64,000 nucleotides of DNA, from contig CM055114.1 of the NCBI GenBank assembly GCA_029204225.1, forward strand, positions 16,129,502-16,193,501, in the 5' to 3' direction. Made by a program: the position numbers and the translations under genes. This document shows positions 1 through 11,792 of the stretch, in pieces; position 1 is the first letter of the stretch; each line of letters begins with the position of its first letter. The notes under the pieces are model-generated. The model was given only the letters and a program-made list of their open reading frames with translations, was not told the DNA's origin and made no database searches. The DNA is from Diphasiastrum complanatum. Lineage: Eukaryota > Streptophyta > Lycopodiopsida > Lycopodiales > Lycopodiaceae.

Positions 1-3000
1 CAGCATGGCGAGTTGAGGAGAAGAAATAATGAAAGGGATGGTTTTGAAAACTATTTGGGAGCATAAAAAATGACGCATGGTGTGATCAGTGGATGATGGT
101 GGTGAGGATAGATGATTCGATTCTATTGTATTCTATTCTATTCATGAGTCAAGGGTCAAGAGTGTCAAGTAAGCATTTCAAATTTAAAATCACTTTTTTA
201 TTTTTCACGAAGAAAAAGGAGGCGCTCACAAAGAGAATTGTAAGTCTCCTTTTTTTTTGTGCATTTAATTTTTTTTAAATGCACATTTCGGATGGAAGGT
301 GGGTGTAAACAATATTGATTTTACAGCAAGGAAGGATGCTTTCTCGGGGCATTCAGCCTGAGGAAGGACTTTTTCTCCCAAGGGGCGCGGGGCAGAATGC
401 TCTCAGAGGGCGACCTTCTCCCCCCCCCCCCCCCCCCCCCAATAAAATAGCAGCTATTATTATCCAATTTCAAAATTTTGGCCCTTACCCACTTGCAAAT
501 GGGATAGCCCAAAGGCGAGAACACCTTGTGTCCCCACTCATCATTCACATGACACAACATTTCACAAACTCCCCTTCCTTGAGGTGCCTTCAAGCAAGGG
601 TTGACTCACAAAACTTGTAACATAACCTTTATCTTTTGTGGGGAGAATATGGACCCCATGATTGAGAGTTCGTGTTTGGTGAGTTGTGACTAGTCTTGGG
701 TCAAGATTTGATATGTCTCAAATTTCAACTCAATGGGGATGGGTTGACATGGAGGTCACATGGGCTCCAATAAGTGCCAAACTATGGCCACTTGAACTCC
801 CATAGAATGTTGGGTAGTAGTGCTTGACATCTCCATCTTGTAAGTTTCATTGCTTTTCATCATCGAAGATTCTGCCAAATACTCAATGGTTGGAGGAGGA
901 GAGATTGTAGCAAATGGATTGGATAAAAAGAGAAAAGTGGAAAGATAAAAGAGGAAAGGAACCCAATGCTTGCTGTAGCGCATTTGAATGAGGGCAATGC
1001 ATTTTCTTGTGAATCCGACTTTCTTGGTGTTGCAATGGTGGTAAGTGCAATGAGGTACAATTTTGTGCCCCTATGGCATCTGAATCTAGCCTAAGGACAG
1101 TTTTTTTATGATAAATAAGAGGATTGTGATGAACTTTATTGTGCACATTGAAATTCAAATACAAAGTTTTGAAATTTAGAAGAATTAGAAAGAGAATTCT
1201 AACTCAAACTCACCAAAAATAGACACTTTAGCTTTGAGAAATCCATTCTTACTGCATAAAATGCCACCTAGGGATAGGTCCCACATTGTGTGAACCACAT
1301 GAAGTGGTCTCAATTAGCTAGAAAAGAGTATTTTGGTTCTCTCCAGTTACTCAACTCCTATGTGAAATCTTAAACATTTGTGATGCCTTCAAAAAAATGG
1401 CCACACTCATTTGATGACTAATAACTGTATTTTATTTCATTGGCTTGATATGATCTCAAGTTTAGAGCCTTGGTGGACAAAAAGTGGTGGAGATCCTCCA
1501 TGACATTCTTAAGACCAAGAACATATTCAATGGCAATGTTTGTAAAATTTGCCAAATATTCACACCAATGAGCTTAACATTGCTTCATAACAAATTAATT
1601 GAACATATATTTAAAATATTGATATTTTAACAACTATTTGTGATTCTTTCTAACGATGTTCCCAAGTACAAAATGCATGTACAAAAGCCAAAAGCTTTTT
1701 GTCATAAACAGTATATCATTATTGACTAGAAGTTAACTTACTGGCTATGATCACAAAAGGAAGCTCACAATCAACAATTCCTCGTACTAGGGTTTTGGAT
1801 AAGGCGACTTAATCCATACGGAAAAGTCTAAACAACACTTGGATTCCATGCAAAATCATCCTAATGGTGCAACAACTCTTTAAGTCGAGTCATTGTAAGG
1901 GAAAACATATGTATGAAGTTATGACAAAAGTTTGCTAAACTGAGGAAAGATCAAGCGTAATGTAGATTTTTGGGTGTAGATCCATCACAAATAACTTGAA
2001 ACTTTTCATTGTTGACAAAGATTCCATTTTTAGAGAGTGAATGTCTGAAATATTCAAGAGTATCTCACTCTTCTCAAGGTTAATATATAAATGATTCAAG
2101 ACAAATTGAAACACAAATCAAAGACAAATTGTTCTAAATTAGTAGGAGACATTTAATTGATTTCCAAAGTCAAAGAGGTAAACAAAGTAAGTTTTCAACA
2201 AGTAGGCTTGCTCGAGGTGATGTAATGTGTTTGAGCTTCAAGATCCACATTGCCATAGATAAATGATTTGCGGATCAATTTCTCAAAGCATTTCCAAGTC
2301 ATAGTGCTTGTACTTTATTTGAGGTGATGTTTTAATTAAGATATATCAAAAAAAAAAAAATTGGAATTTGATAAGCTCCAAAGTCTCAAATATAATCATA
2401 GTTAAATAAGCCATAATTTGTCAAATTTGTAGATCACCATAGGAATTGAAAGGGGCTCATTGTTGAGCTTTTTTTCACATGAACTTGACAAAAACTGATA
2501 CATGAAATTTATGTTGTTCATCATAATGGTAGTGATAGAGGTCCCAATTGTGGTACTCAGTGTCGAAACTAGATGAACTTTTGGAAAGTGCAATACTCAA
2601 GGCGAGTGCTTCTAACTATGGCGAATGAGGGTCCAATTACAGTGGTCACAGTTCATCCTCAATGTTAGCACTAGAGAAACTTTTGAAAAGTGCATCATGC
2701 AAGGCAAGTGCCATCAATTGTGGCAATAAGTGGCCAATTTTGGCTTGCATACATTCCATATTAGTAAGAAAGTAAGGAGAGGTGCAATCTTAGAGGACTA
2801 GTTTCTACCTCTAGTTCTTGAACTTGGAGGAACAAGTCTTTGCCATTCTTCATTGCAAAGAGTGTTTAAAAATAGAAAAAGTTACTTTTTACAAAAAGTT
2901 ATTATAACTACTTGAAAAGGGCTATTTCCATTGGAAGAAAATTGCAAAATAATACACCAAAAAGGACCATATGCAGGTTGGAAAATTGAATAAATTTCAT

Positions 3001-4020
3001 CTTCTTTGAAAGTGACCAATATAGATACTACAAAAATTAGATCATTGTTGTTTTTTTTGTATCACTTGAATCAGAGGTGGAGGTGGCATATGAAAGTTCT
3101 GACAATTTGAAGCAATTTAAGTAATTGTGATAAAGTGCTTGTCAATAATGTTTTTTACTAGAAAACTATTTTTAGGTCCATTGGACTTAGAGAAATTCAT
3201 GAAAAGAAGAGTGTATATACTCTATATGCTTTTCAACGACAAAAACAATTTTATAGACTTGTTCTCTACACTTGAGACTCAACAATCTTTCAACATCATC
3301 TAAATACAGGATTTGAAATATACTGTGTATTATGCTCAATTGGGGTTTCGGGTTTGATAAGTTTGATATTTTATAAAATCAATAAATATTCATTTGAAAT
3401 TTGTGTGTGATGCATTGTTCTTTAGTTACACAGTTCAATGATTTGACTATAAAAGATAATAAAGAATCATTATGGTGGTGTATAGTTACAATGCATGATC
3501 TATTCCCCAACAAGCATGATTGTAGATGTAAGATGAAACATATTATAGAAGTAGTTGTGACTAGCGCCCTACAATAGGTTAGTGAGCATGGCAACCCATT
3601 AACTATTGGATTTATTCCTCTACTCTCCTAAATCCCACGTTAATCTAGTTCCATTCACAACACACAATCTGCATAAATACTCTATTATCGGAAACATGCA
3701 TCAACGTGGTCATGACTTTCGACAGCGTCATGCTTGACTCCAAAAATCAAAGCCTTCTCACACTCGCACCACTCGCCCACTTTCAGTACTGCGCAACTAC
3801 TTTGACAATGACAATAGCCACGATTTATTACAGACGGTGCAGCGGCTCCATGCCCTTCATGTACATATATCTACATAAGTGTAAATTGTAAGTAAAAATG
3901 AGATAGAGGTGTAAGCAATCAATCAATTTAGAGACAGACACTGTAGATGCTTCCACACATCGATTTCTTCCTTTTCAGACTAATTGTCAAGAATAAGCTC
4001 ATAGTTGTTACAAAAGACAA
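1..4020. other. Gene-poor AT-rich spacer
   Basis: I see no convincing gene here. The open frames are short, sit on both strands and match no family I recognise. The stretch holds a 21-base C tract (420-440), a 13-base A run near 2348 and otherwise plain AT-rich sequence. It is probably decayed repeat or intergenic DNA. A 5' extension of the element that starts at 4021 could lie at its right edge, but I could not align 3100-4018 to the longer LTR-like stretch at 6527-7429. Confidence 0.6.
420..440. repeat. Poly-C homopolymer, 21 C
   Basis: An uninterrupted run of 21 cytosines (21 G on the minus strand) lies in a locally GC-richer patch at about 340-440. The minus strand could form a G-quadruplex. 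The length may be unreliable because homopolymers of this size are often miscalled. The poly-Gly and poly-Pro frames it creates are artefacts of the tract. Confidence 0.9.
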
Positions 4021-4313
4021 TGTCCTTAAATCTCATTTAGGGTTGTCCCACACTTTGACAAAGTCATTTCCTTAACATTTGAGGCACTTTGAAAAATGCA
4101 AAAGATGCGACTCTGTAGTTTTACTCGCAAATCCTAACATGCAAAAATTGCGAAAAAGATGACATTGTTGTCAAAATCCGTGTATTTCCGGACTATATAA
4201 AAACAGTTGTAATTCTGCAGACTATATAAAAACACGAAAAAATCCGCAGAACGGGATAAACCATGAGGATTAAAACCAATTAGTCGATTAGTAAGAAGGA
4301 GAATAATCCAACA
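4021..4313 (-). repeat. 3' LTR (partial) of family-A copy 1
   Basis: This 293-bp block aligns along its length to 7430-7728. In element orientation it starts TGTTGGATTATTC immediately after the polypurine tract and ends with ATTTAAGGACA. If the 5' LTR really runs to the primer-binding site (about 1.2 kb), this copy has lost its distal two thirds. The two copies differ at many positions, which suggests an old insertion. Confidence 0.75.
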
Positions 4314-4624
4314 CTCCCCCTTAATCCGAATCCTTGAATGCCTTGATCTTCAAACTTAGTTCTACACAGAATCTTCTGTGTGCTTCCAAACTAAATGCTT
4401 TGGTAAAAATATATGTTGTCATATCTTGTGTTCCACAATACTGCAATTTGACCTCTTTGTTGAGAACTTTGCTTCTGACAAAATGATATTTCTTTTTAAT
4501 ATTCTTACTCCTAGAATGAAATCAAGGGTTGGCAAACAATGGCACTTTGATTATCACAAAATAATGTCATCGGAGTATATTGATTCAAACCAATATCTGA
4601 GAGTAAGTTTCTCAATCAAATTGC

Positions 4625-4690
4625 TTTCTTTGTAACTTGAGAGGCTTCGATATACTCCGATTCAGTGGAAGATAGAGCTATCGAAGATTG
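4625..4690 (-). pseudogene. RNase H scrap of family-A copy 1
   Basis: The minus strand encodes an ALSSTESEYIEAS-like block, the conserved RNase H motif of copia elements. It lies only about 60 bp downstream of the integrase SDDGGEY motif, so the end of integrase, all of reverse transcriptase and most of RNase H have been deleted. Confidence 0.7.
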
Positions 4691-4744
4691 CTTATGACTG
4701 TTCTAGGAAATTGGACCATTGTTGAGGAAGAATGTATTCTCCCC

Positions 4745-6367
4745 CATCATCTGACCTCAATGCTTTGATTCGTTTGCCAGTTTGATTCTCAACATGCTCT
4801 TTGAATTGTCTAAATTTGATGAAAGCCTCTGATTTCTATTTAATGAAACAATTGTTCTTCTGGAGAATTTGTCAATAAAGGTAATGAAATACTTTGCATC
4901 TAGCAATGAAGGAGTTTGCATATATCCACATATATCTATATGAACAACATCTAACAGACCTTTTGTTGCATGCCTATGGTTTGATCTAAAAGGAATCCTA
5001 GCCCGTTTTCCAAAGATGCAGCTATGACAGATAGGGAGATCGATCTTACCAGAAGGATAATTGAGATCAAGAACCATGGATTGTCTGGACATGTTCAGAA
5101 CAAATGCATAGTTCAAGTGTCCTAAGCGATGATGTCATAGTAATGCTTTATTGACTAGAACAAAGGTTTTCAAGGCTTGACTAGACTCAGAGTAACAATG
5201 TTCCAATCTATATAAGTAACGCTGCCTCTTGCCGAGTGCAAGGATCTTATTACTCCTATCAATAATTTTGCATTGATCAGATTCAGATTCTACCTTGTGA
5301 CCTAAATCTGTAATTCTACTTACTGATAACAGATTTGTAAAGAGTTTAGGAACAAATAAGACCATTGATAGTACTTTGAATCGATCATGCTGGAATCACA
5401 ATCTTATAGTGTCCTCACCTTCAATAGTGTGAGTACTATTGTCACCAAGATGAACAAATTTCTTCGTGTTGTAAGGCATGTAGAAATTGAATTGGTCTTT
5501 GATCATGAATGCGCCTTCGTCCACTTTGACCTGGGGAGATGACGAAACTGTGTTTGCTTGTTGATCAGGTTGCTTGGCTGTATTCTTTGCTTGGAGAATT
5601 CGGCAAACCTTGATCTCATGGTTATTGCGCTTGCAATACCTACAAAACATCTTCTTCTTCGACTGTGGATTTGATGATTGTACTTGACTGTGAGTCAGCT
5701 TCTGATCCGTTGCAACCTTCTTGGAGCCTTTTTGCTTCTGTCGCTTAGAGCCTTTGTTGACATATAGAGCCTGAGAGGAGGAAGTAGACAAAGTGTCTTT
5801 ATTTCTTCTATTGTCTTCTTGCAGCAACATAGTGATAACTCTAGTAATAGCTAAATATGAGTGTGTCAATATGATCATCATTCAGTTCTCATATATAGAG
5901 GGCAAGCTTGAAAGCAATGTCACAATTGCGTCTTGATCATCTATGATTGATCCGACAGCGGCCATCTGTTGCAAGAGATTCTTAAACTGGTTAATGTGAC
6001 TCTGAAGTGAATCACCATTAGACATCTTGAATATGAAGAATTTCCTTGGTAGATGTAACTTAGTAGTTATGTCCCTCATGTCATATAGTAGATTCAAGAT
6101 GTCCCAAATGTCTTTTGACATTTTAGCTTCAGCTATGTGTCCAATCTGTGTATCTGATATATTGAGGATAATAAGCGTGAAAGCTTTATCATCCCTAGAT
6201 TTCCACTTTGAGTCTTCTGTGTCGTCTTCAGGTATTACTTCTATACTTGTAACAACATTCCATAACACGTTGGTGATTAGCAAGGTCTTCATCTTAAATT
6301 TTCACAAATGATAATTGGATCCATTTAGCTTGTTTGCAATAAGACCAGCTTTACTTTGAGAATCCAT
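4745..6367 (-). pseudogene. Copia gag to integrase, broken (family-A copy 1)
   Basis: The reading starts at an ATG at 6367-6365 with a gag N-terminus typical of copia (LNGSNYHL then a stop where Trp is expected, TGA at 6304-6302, then KFKMK). A UBN2-type gag domain follows at 5882-6292. A CCHC knuckle (CRYC-KRNNHEIKVC) lies near 5610-5650. The GAG-pre-integrase and integrase start (ICHSCIFGK, DICGYMQTP, FITFIDKFSRR) fill 4757-5116, and the frame ends near a SDDGGEY block at about 4750. Several stops and frame changes interrupt it. It cannot make a working polyprotein, but order and orientation are clear. Confidence 0.85.
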
Positions 6368-6511
6368 CTGGAACATAGTCTGTCGATTGTATCGATGATG
6401 CTAAGATGTAGTAATGCCAACAACAGAAAATCAGTTCTCTGATATTGAAACGATGAAAGGAACTGAAGAATATGATATCAATTTGATAATGCAAAAGATA
6501 TTAGAGCTTTC

Positions 6512-6523
6512 GCTCTGATATCG
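6512..6523 (-). other. Primer-binding site (tRNA-iMet type), mutated
   Basis: On the minus strand the sequence reads close to TGGTATCAGAGC, with a changed 5' edge (GATATCAGAGC). It lies about 145 bp upstream of the gag start of the same element, as expected for a copia primer-binding site. Confidence 0.6.
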
Positions 6524-7429
6524 AATAGTACTAGGCCCTGAAAAAAAATCAATGCTCTTAAATCATGTCGGAAAGAGGTATGTGAAAGAGAGGTCGAATA
6601 AGATTCAAATCAAAAGAATTTGAATGACAAGAAACAAAACTTATCATGCGCAGCAAAATAGACTATCTTCCTCTTTCTTCATGCATGACTACGCCTATCA
6701 ATTTCGAACAAAACAATAGTGATAGAATTAGTCGTGTTCGATCTTATAGTAACTAACTTTGAAATCATCAGTACTACAGTGATTATGTAGCCAAACAATA
6801 ATGCATTGAATTATCAGACAAATAATTTGTCGTGAATCACTAGACAAATGATTAGTTGCGAATCACTAGACAAATAATTAGTCGCGAAGAACTACAGAAA
6901 CACATACATTTTGAGACGAACCTGAATGCAATAAAAGATAGTATTGATTCAGTATGAAAATGAAACAGAAGTAAATGAGTACAATAAGTTGCGGATCGAA
7001 GCCGCATACTCTAGGCTATCTCTGAGCAGCTAAAATGAAAGTCTGAATTAAGCGCAATGTTGATAAGCAGTAAGCGCAATAGCAATCTCTAAAAAAACTC
7101 TAAGAAGAGAGCTAGAATGCTCAGGAGTGTTCAGGCTCGTAGACTTGAGAGAGAGGGAGCTAACTATTCAAATGCTTGCTGAACTTTTTAAAATTGTATG
7201 AATATGAACAACTATATATGCTAAGCAATTAGGTCGTCAAATGTGATTGCCAGTTGGCTGGTGTTCGCTGGCATTCATCTAGTTCCTTCTCAAAAATTGA
7301 TTGCTGATGAGCGGTGAATATTGGCCATAAACAGTTTGTCTGCATAAATGAACTAAAACTATCACTCTGCAGACATGAACTAAAACTGCCACAGGCGACA
7401 GTGTCGTCTTTTTGCAAAAAATCTGACAA

Positions 7430-7728
7430 TGTCCTTAAATCTCATTTAGGGTGGCCCCACACTTTGCCAGAGTCATTTTCTTAACATTTGAGGCACTTTA
7501 AAAAATGAGAAAAATGTGACTCTACAGTTTTACTCGCAAATCCTAATAGGCGAAAAATGCGAAAAAGGCAACATTGTTGTCAAACTCTGTGTATTTCTGC
7601 AGACTATGTAAAAACACTTGTAATTCTGCAGACTATACAAAAACACAGAAAAATCCACAAAATTGGATAAACAATGGATGAGGATTAAAACTGATTAGTC
7701 GATTAGTAAGCAAGAGAATAATCCAACA
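7430..7728 (-). repeat. 5' LTR segment of family-A copy 1
   Basis: This is the partner of 4021-4313 and runs from TGTTGGATTATTC (minus strand, 7728) to a terminal CA at 7430. The candidate primer-binding site is about 900 bp further on, at 6512-6523. Either the true LTR extends to about 6525 (about 1.2 kb) or a 900-bp leader separates the two. The right border touches gypsy gag sequence directly. Confidence 0.7.
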
Positions 7729-7734
7729 GGATCT

Positions 7735-8290
7735 AGTAGCCAAGGAAAAACAACCACTAACCTGGGAGGCATTTTGCTTAGTATTCAAGGAATATTTCCT
7801 TCCCTTGTTAGATGATTATGAACATTTCCAAAAACTTTCAGGATTGACCATGACTAAAGTCCTTGATCAATTCATTCAAGACTTCCATGATTATCTGAAT
7901 CCTCTCTATAGTGAGATATCTCCTAAAATTCAGATACTCATGTTTATTGATGGTTTACCTAAAGACTATCAAGTGGATGTTAGAAGGAACCATCTAATAC
8001 CCTAGAAGATGCTATTAGGGCTGCAAATTTTTTTTATGATACTCCTAAGCCATCTAAGAATCATCACCCTAATGAGCAAAAGAAGGGTTTCAATTTTAAG
8101 AGAAAGGATAAAGAATTTACCAATGAGGCATCTTCAAATCCTAATTCTAAGAAACCCTCAATAAACATCAAGGTGGCAAGAAAGACCTAGCGGAAGCTTG
8201 AAAGAAGAATCTATGCTTCAAGTGCAATGGAGAGGGTCACCTTGCACGAGATTGTGTCAAGAACAAAGCCTCAACTTCAGGTATCATATC
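7735..8290 (+). pseudogene. Gypsy gag with CCHC zinc knuckle (fragment)
   Basis: The frame at 7750-8005 (FKEYFLPLLDDYEHFQKLSG, DGLPKDYQ) is the usual plant gypsy gag (Retrotrans_gag) pattern. After a stop and frame changes, 8207-8270 encodes CFKCNGEGHLARDC, a complete CX2CX4HX4C nucleic-acid-binding knuckle. The N-terminus is missing. This is a pseudogene of nucleocapsid-type gag. Confidence 0.8.
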
Positions 8291-8303
8291 TCAGAGTAAT
8301 GAG

Positions 8304-10200
8304 ATGGATATTTGTTTTCTTAGTTCAATGTTTTATGGACCTAATGACTTAATTTTCATTAAGGGTAAAACTGGGGAACATGTTGTTAATGTGCTTTTTG
8401 ACACGAGATCCACTCTTAATTTTATAAATGCAAATTTGGTGCAGATGCTAAACCTTCCTATAAAAAAACGTGAGAAGAAATATTGTGTGACAATATGGCG
8501 TCTAGATGTAATTCTGAACCCATGGATTATGTGGTTCCTAATCTACCATTGCACATACAGGATTATTATGAAAAGCTTGAATTCCATGTCGTTAATTTGG
8601 CAGATCTGGATGTGGTTCTTGGCAGCAATGGCATTATGATAAGAATAAATCTTTTAGAATTTTTTTTGTTGAAAAATCTTTAACTTATGCATGATTATTC
8701 TTTAATAAAGATTTATGCTAGTTTAAGTGTTGATGCTACTAGTAGTAAACCTTATTGCTAAGCATGAGTTTAACTCTTTAATTAAGAACACAAAAGGAGT
8801 ACAAATTTTATTTATGTTTTCACAAGAACTTAATTTGTTGCAATGATGAGATTCTTATAATTAATGCCATGAATATACCTAGTCTCTTCCTATAGGTTTA
8901 CCACCTGAAAGGTCTGTAGATCACAAGATTGATCTTATACTTGGGTCAATTCTGATTACACAACACCCTTATAGGATGAGTGCATCGGAAGAAACTGTGG
9001 TACAAAGGCAATTAAGTGAGTATCTAGAGAAAGGGTGGGTTAAACCTAGTAAGTCTCATTGGGCATCACCAGTGGTTTTGGTCGCCAAGAAGGATGGGAC
9101 TATAAAGTTTTGTGTAGACTATAAAAAGTTGAACAAAGTTACAATTAAGAATAGGTATCCACTACTCCGAATGGATGACTTGATAGATTATCTTGGTAGT
9201 GCAAGGTACTTTACCAAGATAGATCTAAGATCAAAGTATCATCAAATTCGCATTAAGATAGAGGATATACCTAAGACGGGCTTTTGAACTCGGTTTGGAC
9301 ACTATGAGTTTTTGGTACTTCCATTTAGTTTGACCAATGCACCAACAACTTTCCAACAAATGATGAACGATTTATTCAGGCCATATTTGGGAAGATTTCG
9401 TAGTAGTGTTCTTGGATGATATCCTGGTCTTTAGTAAGACTTTGGCAGAATATAAAGAGCATCTTAAGATTGTCTTGGACATATTAAGAAAGGAAAAGCT
9501 TTTTGCCAAGGAGTCTAAATGTGTTTTTTTTGCTAAAGAGTTATCTTACCTGGGGCATAAGATTTTTGAACATGGTATATAAATAAAGGCCGATCGTATC
9601 CGGAGGATTATTGAATGGCCAATTCTTACTACGGTTTGAGAAATCAAGTCATTCTTGGGTTTCGTGGAATTTTTCTGTCAACATATACCTCAGTATGCTA
9701 GGATGGCATTTCTCCTCACTCAAGCTTTGAGAGGATTTAAAAAAAAAATTGGCCGGAGGGCTAGGAGTCCAATAGTGGTGTGGACGGAGGATATGAGCAA
9801 TAGTTTTGAGTTGCTTAAGAAAAGTGTGACAAGTGCCTAGGAAACCATTTGTGGTTAGGATCGATGCCAGTGATTATGCGATTGGAGCTGTCTTAATGCA
9901 GGATGGACATGTTGTTGCTTTTGAGATCAAGAAACTCAATCCACTTCAATCTAGGTATAGTTCCTATGAAAAGGAGCTTCTTGCTATTATTCATGCCTTG
10001 AAAATTTGGCGACATTATTTGTAACCAGATTTTATGTTTTGACGAATCATCTAACACTCTGTTATTTCTGTGATGCTACAGATTTAAAAGAGAGACAAGC
10101 TAGATGGGCTGAGCTAATGCAGGTATTCGACCTCTCAATACGGTATTGTAAGGAAGTCAAAACACTCTAGCGGATGCTTTGAGTCATTTATAGGTTATCA
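8304..10200 (+). pseudogene. Gypsy protease, reverse transcriptase, RNase H
   Basis: The protease region (8304-8640) has LFDTRSTLNFI where a D-T/S-G active site is expected, so the catalytic Gly is Arg. Reverse transcriptase runs from about 8976 ([20 protein letters not shown], then [15 protein letters not shown]). It is stopped after KTGF at about 9287 and continues in other frames through [17 protein letters not shown] to the [10 protein letters not shown] active-site block near 9410-9435. RNase H is at 9833-10024 (VRIDASDYAIGAVLMQDG, SSYEKELLAI). The domains are in order, but stops and frameshifts make it non-functional. Confidence 0.85.
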
Positions 10201-10329
10201 ATCAGTTAAGCTTTATTGATATACTACCGAGGATATTCCAATCTCCCCAAGGACTTTTTGAGTCCGATCCTTTTTTTGGAAAGTATTGGCAACAAGTACT
10301 TTTTGGGGTAGATTTGGGTAAGTAGAATT

Positions 10330-11715
10330 TTTCGAATCAGGGAAAGATTGAAATAGATTTTGCTATACGGAATGGGATCTTCTTTCATAAGGGCAAAGTA
10401 TGTGTACTGGAGAGTGACACAGTTAGGACCCAAATCCTGCATGAGTGTCATGATAGTTCATGTGCAAGACATCTAGGTATACAAAGAACACTTGACTTAG
10501 TTAGGCAATAGTTTTGGTGGCCTAAGATGAAAAGTCAAGTAGAGACTTATGTACTTTAACAAAGTGTCAGTTAAATAAAGCTGAAAGGCTAAAAGCTAGT
10601 GGCCTATTGCATCCATTGGATATTCCTACTAAAACGTGGAAGAAAGTATATCTATGGATTTTGTAGTCGGGCTTCCACATATAAGGAAGGGCCATGATTC
10701 TATTTGGGTGATTGTTGACATACTTACGAAGTTTTCTCAATTTATTCCACCTAAAACTATAGTTAAAGCTTCAAAACTAGCTCTATTTTTTTGTTGAGTA
10801 GCTTTTTTGACTGTATAGGCTATCTTGTGATATTGTCAGTGACCGTGACCAAAAATTCACTAGGAATTTTTGGCAAGTAGTGTTTGAAAAGTTGGAAACA
10901 ACTTTGAGTATGAGTTCTACAGATCGACTTGAATCAGATGGTCAAACAGAAAGAACCAATCAGACCTTCCACTGGTAGAATTTGCATATAATAGTTCAAA
11001 CACTCAGTGACCGGATTCAGCCCTTTCATGCTTATGTATGGTTATCAACTTCGATCACCGATTAGTATTGGCATGAAGAACTTTAGGGTAAAACCTGCAG
11101 CTGAATTTCTTGTGGATATGTAAGAAATGTTAGAGCTGGCTAAAGATAGCATAAGAAGTGCCCAAGACAGGGCGAGACACTATGCTGATCTATCTCGGAA
11201 GCACACAAGGAATTCAAGGTCAATGACATGGTATTTTTGAGGGTCCCTAGTCACTCTAGGGGCTTGAAAATTGGTAAGTGTGCAAAGTTGGCACCTAGGT
11301 ATTGCGGTTCTTTTAAAGTTAACAAGGTCGCATATAAAGTAGATCTTTCAGCTAACGTTGGAATTCATTCTATTTTTCACGTTAGTAAGTTAAAACCCTC
11401 GTTGGGGGTTGGAAAAACTCTGGTCCTTGTAGAAGATCTCGTAGAGCTTCTTCATGATGAGGCTGCGAGTGGACCACCTGAACCCAAGATAATTATTAAT
11501 AGCCAGTAGAATACTCTAAGGAATAGAGTGCTTCAAGAATTTTTAATCAGGTGGAGGGGCAAGTCAGAAGAGGAAGATACCTGGGAAAAGGAGGTTGATC
11601 TCCAAAAGAATTTTTCAGATCTTTCTCTACAAGGAAAAATTCAAGTTAAGGGAGAAGGAATGTTACATACCTATGTAACTAGCAGTACTTTAACCCCTAA
11701 TCTGCCCATCTAGTG
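10330..11715 (+). pseudogene. Gypsy integrase with chromodomain-like C-terminus
   Basis: In pieces across frames I see an HHCC-type zinc region (ILHECHDSSCARHLG, about 10425-10475), core motifs MDFVVGLP (about 10650), SDRDQKF (about 10840) and DGQTERTNQ (about 10940), which carry the D, D and E positions. The integrase C-terminal domain follows (HSIFHVSKLKPS, about 11365-11400). At 11528-11600 a chromodomain-like LIRWRGKSEEEDTWE block follows. Chromodomains of such elements bind modified histones and steer integration. The frame is broken repeatedly. Confidence 0.8.
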
Positions 11716-11792
11716 TCTGGGGGGCTAAATGGCAAATCACCCTTGGATAAGGGATACCCTTAGGATTAAGAGTAGGTTACTTTAGTCTCCTC

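Larger units (their letters stand above)
4021..7728 (-). mobile_element. Degenerate Ty1/copia element, family A, copy 1
   Basis: Minus-strand copia retrotransposon. On the minus strand it reads: 5' LTR (from 7728), primer-binding-site-like sequence (about 6523-6512), gag, zinc knuckle, start of integrase, then an abrupt jump to an RNase H scrap, a polypurine tract (AAGGGGGAG) and a 3' LTR starting at 4313. Reverse transcriptase is missing, so this is an internal-deletion derivative. Its gag and integrase resemble those at 57402-59080 and 32048-33470, so three copies of this family lie in the window. No TSD is visible: the right LTR edge abuts gypsy sequence and the left flank does not match it. 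Confidence 0.85.
7729..11790 (+). mobile_element. Decayed Ty3/gypsy chromovirus-like element
   Basis: The plus-strand order is gag, CCHC knuckle, protease, reverse transcriptase, RNase H, integrase, chromodomain-like tail and a G-rich polypurine tract (ggggggct near 11720). This pol order and the C-terminal chromodomain mark a Ty3/gypsy chromovirus. The left end (5' LTR, primer site, start of gag) is missing at the junction with the copia LTR at 7728. A sequence after the polypurine tract (gataccctta ggattaag) recurs near 15995 and may be part of its LTR. The frame is broken throughout. Confidence 0.85.

Noticed and set aside
3110-4020. Extension of the family-A 3' LTR to full 1.2 kb
   Set aside because: I compared it by eye with 6527-7429 and saw no alignment beyond the shared start at 4021/7430.
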